Shown piece by piece: positions 58,422 through 64,000 of a stretch of DNA of 64,000 nucleotides. Source of the stretch: CAZGEA01 sp964524515 (lineage in GTDB: Bacteria; Patescibacteriota; Microgenomatia; UBA8517). The stretch covers positions 1 to 64,000 of the forward strand of contig CAZGEA010000004.1 of assembly GCA_964524515.1 (NCBI GenBank). The letters are read 5' to 3'. A model generated the notes under the pieces. The model was given only the letters and a program-made list of their open reading frames with translations. It searched no databases and had not been told where the DNA came from. The translations under genes and the position numbers were made by a program. The first letter of the stretch is position 1; each line of letters begins with the position of its first letter.

Positions 58422-60791
58422 CTATAGTTTAGCACGCCTACTTATTTCAGTCTCCACTAGTTTTTCATCTCGACCGTATCTTACTCTGCTCATTTCTTTT
58501 ATAATCTCCCCCACCTTTGGATTTGGAGTTGCCCAATCTTTTCCTATTTTATCTAAATTCATTGAAAATTGAGGAACTGGTTCATTTCTCACCAGAGTTC
58601 TTACATATACGTGATATTTTTCGATGTTTAATAAATCATCTTCTGAAAAGACTGGGGCGAATTCGTGTGCCAGAAAGTTCGCATCTTGAGTTCCTACACG
58701 GTAACTTATTATTGTTCCTACGTTTCCAAAAATTGCGTTTTTGACTTCATCATCGATTTGACCTACGAATTGATTGGCCACAATTAAATTGAGTCTATAT
58801 TTTCTGGCTTCAGATAATATTTTTGCAAAATCAGGAGTTGCGAAATTTTGGAATTCATCAACATAGAGATAAAAATCTCGTCTTTCGTTTTCTGGAACAT
58901 CAGTTCGGCTCATTGCTGCCATTAAAATACGTGGAACCATAACTAACCCTAAGAAGCTTGAGTTTTCCTCTCCTATTTCTCCTTTTGAAACGTTAATAAA
59001 CAATATTTTTCCATTATCCATTACTTCCCGGAAATTAAAAGATGATTCTGATTGTCCAATAATGTTTCTTATCATTTTGTTGGTTACAAACATACCGAAT
59101 TTTGAAGTGATGTAATCTAGGACTTCTGATTTGTGGAAATCTGAAGTTTGGGCAATTTGATCAGTCCAGTAACGGCGTACTATTGGGTCAGTTACATTTG
59201 GCAACAGTTCTTGAACAAATCTCGAGTCAGTTAGTAATCTCATTAATTCAATAAAGGTTGGCCCCTCTGTTGCATATGAAGTTAATATTGCATTTCTGAC
59301 GGCGTGTTCAAACCTTGGGCCCACGATACCAGTTTTGTATGGATCAAATAATTTATACATCATGTTGATGACCGATGCAGCAACGTAGTGCTTTTGATCT
59401 TCTGTTTTGGCTTCTAATAAGTTCATTCCAAAAGGCCTTGAAGTGTCTGATGGATGAAAATAAATTACATCTTCAGCGCGCTCTGGTGGAACAAATTGCA
59501 AAAGACTTTCGATTGCATCACCATGAGGATCAATAAAACATAAACCTTTTCCAGCCTGCATATCTTGGATTATCATTGATTTCAAAAGCTCAGTTTTACC
59601 AGTTCCAGTTTTACCAATAATATACATATGTCGCTGCCTGTCTTGATCTGAAATAAAGACTCCGCGTTTTGTTCCACGATATGAGGATGAACCTAAATAT
59701 AGACCTTCTGTTGGAATTTCAGCTGGAGCTGGTGCCGTTTTTGAATACAACCAAACAATATGTGGAGTTGTAATTTGCTTGTTAGGAAAATGGAACAAAG
59801 TTGCCAATTCATCTGAATTGAGAATTGATACTCTATTTCCCCACCAATTAAACATGGCATGATATCTATAGAGAAAATCTTCCATAAATGCAGATTTATT
59901 TCTTATTTTTCTTCCTCTGAAACCATTTAATTCTCCTGTGAATTGCTCCAAGGCACTTCCCAAATTAGTTAGATGGCCTTTGGCTGATTCTAAAACGTCT
60001 GATACCACAATTACCCTAATTGAAACTTCGTAACCAGGTTTACTGACTTTTGATTCAATTGCTTCAAGAGTTTTGGCTGGGACTGAAAATTTTGCTTTAT
60101 TTGGATCTGATTCAGATTTTTTCGTATTTGAAATAAATCCGCGACCTTCTTTTTGCCAACTACTTTCAGCTGGGGAGACAATAAATTGAATCACTGCTGC
60201 TTCGTTATCACCCATTTTGGCTAGTGCTGAAGTTAAAAGTGCAAGTGGGTCAGTTGCCAATTCTTTGTAAATTTTGATTGGATAGAAATTTTCTTTTTTT
60301 AACTGAAATGATTTATATGCAACTTTGCCGTTTTCTGTAAAAATATTATATTCTTCTTCTAATTTAATCTCGGCATCAGGGTATGCACCATGGATTTGTT
60401 TTTCTAATAAATCTTGAAGTCTTTTGGGGCACCAGACATAAAATTTTATTTCTTCTTTTTTGGCTACTAATTCAAATGATATATTTTCTTGAATTGAAAA
60501 ACGTTGTTTCCATCCACCTTTTTTTATTGAATATAAGGCTCCAAACAACTGCTCCATTGCATCGATTTTAATTTCGTTATTTCGAGGTACTGCAACTGAT
60601 AGCAATACTGAATCAAGAGAATTTTTTTCTCTTTCTCGGTGGCGGAATCTTGTAAAAAATAAATACGCAAAACCACAAAAAACGAAAAATAAAATTCCAA
60701 AAATCAAAAGGACTCCCAAAACAATACCCAAATTAGCTGGTGTTGCGATTAACGAAATTTGATTTGCTGTTTCAATTTGAGAGTTGACCAT
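58422..60791 (-). CDS. Membrane-anchored HerA/VirB4-like ATPase (CPR conserved)
   Basis: A 789-residue protein with an N-terminal helix (residues about 20-47), an N-terminal domain of about 300 residues and a RecA-like motor. Walker A GKTGTGKT at 393-400, Walker B region KGLCFIDPHGD, and FYLYVDEFQNFATPDF define a type IV secretion/conjugation coupling-type ATPase (DUF87/TraG-like). Such proteins are near-universal in CPR genomes, and are thought to move DNA or pilus components across the envelope. It overlaps the upstream 121-residue ORF by 20 nt. Confidence 0.9.
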   Translation of the reverse strand: MVNSQIETANQISLIATPANLGIVLGVLLIFGILFFVFCGFAYLFFTRFRHREREKNSLDSVLLSVAVPRNNEIKIDAMEQLFGALYSIKKGGWKQRFSIQENISFELVAKKEEIKFYVWCPKRLQDLLEKQIHGAYPDAEIKLEEEYNIFTENGKVAYKSFQLKKENFYPIKIYKELATDPLALLTSALAKMGDNEAAVIQFIVSPAESSWQKEGRGFISNTKKSESDPNKAKFSVPAKTLEAIESKVSKPGYEVSIRVIVVSDVLESAKGHLTNLGSALEQFTGELNGFRGRKIRNKSAFMEDFLYRYHAMFNWWGNRVSILNSDELATLFHFPNKQITTPHIVWLYSKTAPAPAEIPTEGLYLGSSSYRGTKRGVFISDQDRQRHMYIIGKTGTGKTELLKSMIIQDMQAGKGLCFIDPHGDAIESLLQFVPPERAEDVIYFHPSDTSRPFGMNLLEAKTEDQKHYVAASVINMMYKLFDPYKTGIVGPRFEHAVRNAILTSYATEGPTFIELMRLLTDSRFVQELLPNVTDPIVRRYWTDQIAQTSDFHKSEVLDYITSKFGMFVTNKMIRNIIGQSESSFNFREVMDNGKILFINVSKGEIGEENSSFLGLVMVPRILMAAMSRTDVPENERRDFYLYVDEFQNFATPDFAKILSEARKYRLNLIVANQFVGQIDDEVKNAIFGNVGTIISYRVGTQDANFLAHEFAPVFSEDDLLNIEKYHVYVRTLVRNEPVPQFSMNLDKIGKDWATPNPKVGEIIKEMSRVRYGRDEKLVETEISRRAKL

Positions 60792-61137
60792 TTTTTTGTC
60801 CGAATAAAATGTTTTTGCCTACTGCAACTGCTTTGTGAATCATTCTAATAAACCACATAGCACGCCATGAACTTGCATCATCAATTGAGCCTTTTTGCAT
60901 TTCTTCTAATTGTTCAAGGCTTACTGCAGGAACAGCGAAAGTAGTTGATGGATCGATTGGCTGAACTGGACTTTGTGTTGGCTGATTTAATGTGGGGTCA
61001 GGAAGAACTACATTTTGCTGAGAGGGAGTTGTCGTGACACCTAAACTTTCAATTTCTTTGGGGATTGAGACGACTTCCGGAATTTTTGTGATTTCGGGGA
61101 CCACACCTGGACGATCAATTTCTACTGAAGGTGACAT
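60772..61137 (-). CDS. Hypothetical protein (121 aa), Pro/Thr-rich, coupled to the HerA-like ATPase
   Basis: A 121-residue protein with a disordered first 75 residues (Pro, Thr, Val and Gln rich) and a short helical C-terminus (WRAMWFIRMIHKAVAVGKNI). No family recognised. Its 3' end overlaps the ATPase start by 20 nt, implying coupling. It might be a partner or localisation factor of the ATPase. Confidence 0.65.
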   Translation of the reverse strand: MSPSVEIDRPGVVPEITKIPEVVSIPKEIESLGVTTTPSQQNVVLPDPTLNQPTQSPVQPIDPSTTFAVPAVSLEQLEEMQKGSIDDASSWRAMWFIRMIHKAVAVGKNILFGQKNGQLSN

Positions 61138-61162
61138 AACTTAAATCATTGTATCATTTAAT

Positions 61163-61699
61163 TTATTTTTCCCAGATCAAATCTTTAATTTTTTCTTTAT
61201 TGTTTTCGTGCCTTGCAAGAGTGAATAGATAATCGGAAAGCCTATTCAAATAACTTAAAACCATTGGATCAACTTTTTTAACTAAGTTAATTTTAACCAC
61301 TGATCTTTCTGCACGACGGGCTATTGATCTTGCAACATGGATGGTGGATGCTAATTGGCCACCACCTGGCAAGATAAACTCGGATAAAACAGGCAAAGAC
61401 TCATCCATTTGGTCAATTTGTTTTTCTAAATCCTTAATATCGCTAAATTTTATTCTTAAATCACTACCTGCCAGTTTGGAGCCTATATTTAACAAATTAT
61501 TTTGGATGGAATTTAATAATAATTTTTCTTTTTTATCTTTAATTAAACTTCCAATTAAACCGATATATGAATTTAGCTCATCCACATTTCCAATTGCATC
61601 AATTAAATCTGAGGATTTGGAGATTTCTATTAATTTTTTAGTCTTTGTATTAAAGACTTTTGTGTTTCCTTGATCCCCTGTTTTTGTGTAGATTGGCAT
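61163..61699 (-). CDS. Cob(I)alamin adenosyltransferase, PduO type
   Basis: A 178-residue four-helix enzyme transferring the adenosyl group of ATP to cobalamin. MPIYTKTGDQGNTKVF is the conserved N-terminal ATP-binding motif; DAIGNVDELNSYIGL, RSIARRAERSVVKI and LSYLNRLSDYLFTLAR are the other family blocks. It ends up 1 nt after the class II RNR, whose cofactor is adenosylcobalamin, so they act as a unit. No corrinoid biosynthesis genes are visible here. Confidence 0.95.
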   Translation of the reverse strand: MPIYTKTGDQGNTKVFNTKTKKLIEISKSSDLIDAIGNVDELNSYIGLIGSLIKDKKEKLLLNSIQNNLLNIGSKLAGSDLRIKFSDIKDLEKQIDQMDESLPVLSEFILPGGGQLASTIHVARSIARRAERSVVKINLVKKVDPMVLSYLNRLSDYLFTLARHENNKEKIKDLIWEK

Positions 61700-64000
61700 T
61701 TAGCATTCTGAGTAGCCACAGGCGTAGCATTTTTTGCAGCCTTCTTCTAAAACCATAGATGCTTCACCACAGCTTGGGCACAAATCTCTGTGCTTTGAAC
61801 TGTCATTTAAATGCAGTTGTTTATCTGGAATGGCAACTGGCAACACTTCTTGAGTTGCAGATTGGATTGCAACTGGTGCCATGGAAATTTCTTCTTTGTA
61901 TGTTTGGACTAACCCAAAATGGAGCCCAATTGCTTTTGAGATTGCGTCAGGAAGAGATCTTATTCTATCTTTTCCAAATCCAACTGAGCGGGAGCCCCCA
62001 ATCCCTGTTAATTGGTCCACTATATTTTTTGCTCTTTCAATTGCAGGCAAATGATTTCCAAACCTTAAGTTTGTTGAGATTAAACGTCCCAAGGCTTCAG
62101 CCATTGCTGCCACATCTGTTCCTGCTTTACCGATTGTCACAAATACTTCAAATGGACTTCCACCTTCATCGTTGTTTACTGTGATATAGGCTGCACCCAT
62201 TGGGGTATCGATTTTGTATGTTGCACCTTCAACTTTTACTGGACGAGGCTTTATTGCAACTGACTGAACTTCCTGTTTTGGTTCTTCTTTTTTCTCTTCT
62301 TTATTATTATTTGTTCCTAGATTTAAAACTTGTTCACCTTTGCAGCCATCACGGAAAACTGTGATTCCACGGCAGCCTGTCTCCCAAGCTAAGGCATATG
62401 CTGCTTTTATATCATCAACTGTTGCACTATTTGGAAGATTAATTGTTTTGCTTACTGCATTATCTGTGTGTTTTTGAAAAGCAGCCTGCATTTTGACATG
62501 CCATGATGGCTCGATTTCATGGGCGGTACCGAAAACACGCCTTACATCTTCTGGAATTTCATCGATATCTCTTACTGTTCCATGATTTGAAACTTTATCC
62601 ATTAACTCTTTTGAATCAAAACCTCGCTTTTTGGCAATTTCTTCAAACATTGGATTAATGAAAGTTAAAGTTCTGTTTTCACTTTTAACGATGTGTTGAT
62701 ATGCAACTGCAAACAAAGGTTCAATTCCACCTGATGCGTTTGCCAAAATGCCAATGGTTCCAGTTGGAGCGATTGTTGTGACTGTTGAATTTCTAATTGG
62801 TGCGTCATCTTTATATACACTTTGGTCCCAAAGTTTGAAGGCTCCTCGCTCTTTGGCTAACTCTTTGGACATATTATGCCCTTCATCGTTTATGAATTTC
62901 ATTAATTTTTCTCCAAGATCCAAGGCATCTTGTGAATCGTATGCAATGCCCAATTCAACTAACATATCTGCCCAACCGCCGACTCCCAAACCAATTCTTC
63001 GAATGTTTTTGACAGTTTCAGCGATTTGAGGAAGAGGAAATGGATTCATTTCAATGACAGAATCGAGCATCCTGACTGCAACGTGGACTGAAAGCTTTAA
63101 TTTATCCCAATCAACTTCTTTTTTGCCATTATTATTTTTTACAAAATAGCCTAAGAAAATTGAACCTAGATTACAAGCATCAAAGGGATACAAAGGCTGC
63201 TCACCACAAGGATTTGTACTTTCCACTTCCCAACCTTTTGCTCGAATTGGATTTGCAGGAGACTCATTTATTCTATCTATGAAAATCATTCCTGGATCAC
63301 CACTGCGCCACGCACTATTTGCTATTTCATCCCAAACCTCTGTTGCCTTTAGTTTTCCTGCAACTTCTTTATTGTGAGGGTTAATTAATTCATACTCTGT
63401 ATCATTTTTTAACGCATCCATAAATTTATTAGTAGCTGTCACTGAAATATTGAAGTTTGTAATTGAAACATTATCGTCTTTGCAATGAATGAATTCTTTA
63501 ACATCTGGGTGGTCAACACGAAGGATTCCCATGTTTGCTCCACGGCGCATTCCACCTTGTTTAATTTGTTGAGTTGCCTCGTTGTAAACTTTCATAAAAG
63601 AAACCGGACCTGAAGCTACACCCATTGTTGATTTAACACGGGAACCTGCTGGGCGAAGACGCGAGAAAGAAAATCCTGTCCCACCACCTGATTGGTGGAC
63701 TATTGCCTGGTATTTAATTCCATCAAAAATACCAGATAGTGAATCTTCAACTGGTAAGACATAGCAGGCACTGTATTGAAGCCCATTCCCTTTTCCTGCA
63801 TTCATTAATGTTGGAGAATTTGGCAAGAATTCTCTTTTAATCATTATATTGTAATAGGACTTTGCGTAATCGATTATTTCGTTTCTTGTTTTACCAAATT
63901 TAATTTCAGCTGAAGCTAATTCCCATGCAACGCGCCAACACATTTCACTAACATTTTCAATCACATTTCCATCTTTATCTTTTGTGAAATATCTTTCATT
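61700..64000 (-). CDS. nrdJ: Class II (adenosylcobalamin-dependent) ribonucleotide reductase, N-terminus cut by window edge
   Basis: At least 767 codons; the frame is open through 64000, and NERYFTKDKDGNVIENVSEM at the edge matches the N-terminal family block, so little is missing. Catalytic Cys residues are in QYSACYVLPVEDS and STNPCGEQPLYP; APTGTIG and CNLGSI are conserved. Then come a TSCPD domain (YKIDTPMGAAYITVNNDEGG) and a C-terminal zinc ribbon CPSCGEASM with CKKCYACGYSEC. It makes dNTPs without oxygen. No intein is seen. Confidence 0.96.
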   Translation of the reverse strand, partial: NERYFTKDKDGNVIENVSEMCWRVAWELASAEIKFGKTRNEIIDYAKSYYNIMIKREFLPNSPTLMNAGKGNGLQYSACYVLPVEDSLSGIFDGIKYQAIVHQSGGGTGFSFSRLRPAGSRVKSTMGVASGPVSFMKVYNEATQQIKQGGMRRGANMGILRVDHPDVKEFIHCKDDNVSITNFNISVTATNKFMDALKNDTEYELINPHNKEVAGKLKATEVWDEIANSAWRSGDPGMIFIDRINESPANPIRAKGWEVESTNPCGEQPLYPFDACNLGSIFLGYFVKNNNGKKEVDWDKLKLSVHVAVRMLDSVIEMNPFPLPQIAETVKNIRRIGLGVGGWADMLVELGIAYDSQDALDLGEKLMKFINDEGHNMSKELAKERGAFKLWDQSVYKDDAPIRNSTVTTIAPTGTIGILANASGGIEPLFAVAYQHIVKSENRTLTFINPMFEEIAKKRGFDSKELMDKVSNHGTVRDIDEIPEDVRRVFGTAHEIEPSWHVKMQAAFQKHTDNAVSKTINLPNSATVDDIKAAYALAWETGCRGITVFRDGCKGEQVLNLGTNNNKEEKKEEPKQEVQSVAIKPRPVKVEGATYKIDTPMGAAYITVNNDEGGSPFEVFVTIGKAGTDVAAMAEALGRLISTNLRFGNHLPAIERAKNIVDQLTGIGGSRSVGFGKDRIRSLPDAISKAIGLHFGLVQTYKEEISMAPVAIQSATQEVLPVAIPDKQLHLNDSSKHRDLCPSCGEASMVLEEGCKKCYACGYSEC

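Overview
The window reads as one AT-rich, gene-dense scaffold of a Candidate Phyla Radiation (Patescibacteria) bacterium. Evidence: a divergent 16S rRNA with substitutions at the usual 338F, 515F and 806R primer sites; the CPR-typical large membrane-anchored HerA/VirB4-like ATPase; many short membrane or secreted proteins of unknown function; compact operons with 1-4 nt overlaps; and no biosynthetic pathways. Reading frames close with TAA, TAG and TGA, so UGA is a stop and the code-25 lineages (Gracilibacteria, Absconditabacteria) are unlikely. My best guess is the Microgenomates/Katanobacteria side of the CPR, but this is weakly supported.

Region 1 (1-1.3 kb) is the 5' three quarters of a 16S gene on the minus strand, with its leader, a boxA-like antitermination site and a near-consensus promoter. 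Region 2 (1.3-8.7 kb) is an accessory block of small genes, several monocistronic with strong Shine-Dalgarno sites and hairpin terminators. It is rich in proteases: an HExxH protein, an ImmA/IrrE-type peptidase, an M50-like membrane peptidase, and a proteasome-like Ntn hydrolase translationally coupled to a four-helix membrane protein. It also holds a frameshifted RDD protein, two tandem paralogues of an unknown family, and a 100-N scaffold gap flanked by a 55-bp duplication that is almost certainly an assembly artefact. Region 3 (8.7-22 kb) carries envelope functions: a flippase-like/DUF2079 fusion, a small EamA protein, a secreted M23 peptidase with crystallin-like and PKD modules, two membrane-anchored proteins, DusB-like and TrhO tRNA-modifying enzymes, and a GH18 chitinase directly behind a processive cellulose-synthase-like GT2.

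Region 4 (22-33 kb) is redox and envelope: MsrB, DUF1905, a DipZ-type CcdA-thioredoxin fusion and a membrane thioredoxin (an outside-facing repair chain), then a DedA protein, GT2, sugar-nucleotide epimerase, three tRNAs, a TrmH-type methyltransferase, a DsbA-like protein, TrxB and TrxA. Region 5 (33-38.6 kb) is an alpha-glucan operon: GT4 synthase, GH57, DUF5752, GH15 and a ROK kinase. Region 6 (38.6-53.6 kb) is housekeeping and repair: Pth, ATP-dependent DNA ligase, Fic protein, NnrD, RecF, MutM, stand-alone 5'-3' exonuclease, FtsH, a tRNA-binding protein and TrpS, interspersed with small membrane proteins. Region 7 (53.6-64 kb) has two CAT-anticodon tRNAs, an FtsB-like protein, a tyrosine recombinase lacking two catalytic residues, pyruvate kinase, a tRNA-Ile with a UAU anticodon, a UDP-sugar dehydrogenase lacking its C-terminal domain, the HerA-like ATPase, a cobalamin adenosyltransferase, and the class II (B12-dependent) ribonucleotide reductase that uses its product, cut by the window edge.

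No CRISPR array, insertion sequence, prophage structural module or replication origin was recognised. Two 5'-end styles recur: promoters whose -10 box sits 6-7 nt before the ATG (leaderless transcripts), and promoters with 30-50 nt leaders and AGGAG-type ribosome sites, the latter mostly on short accessory genes.
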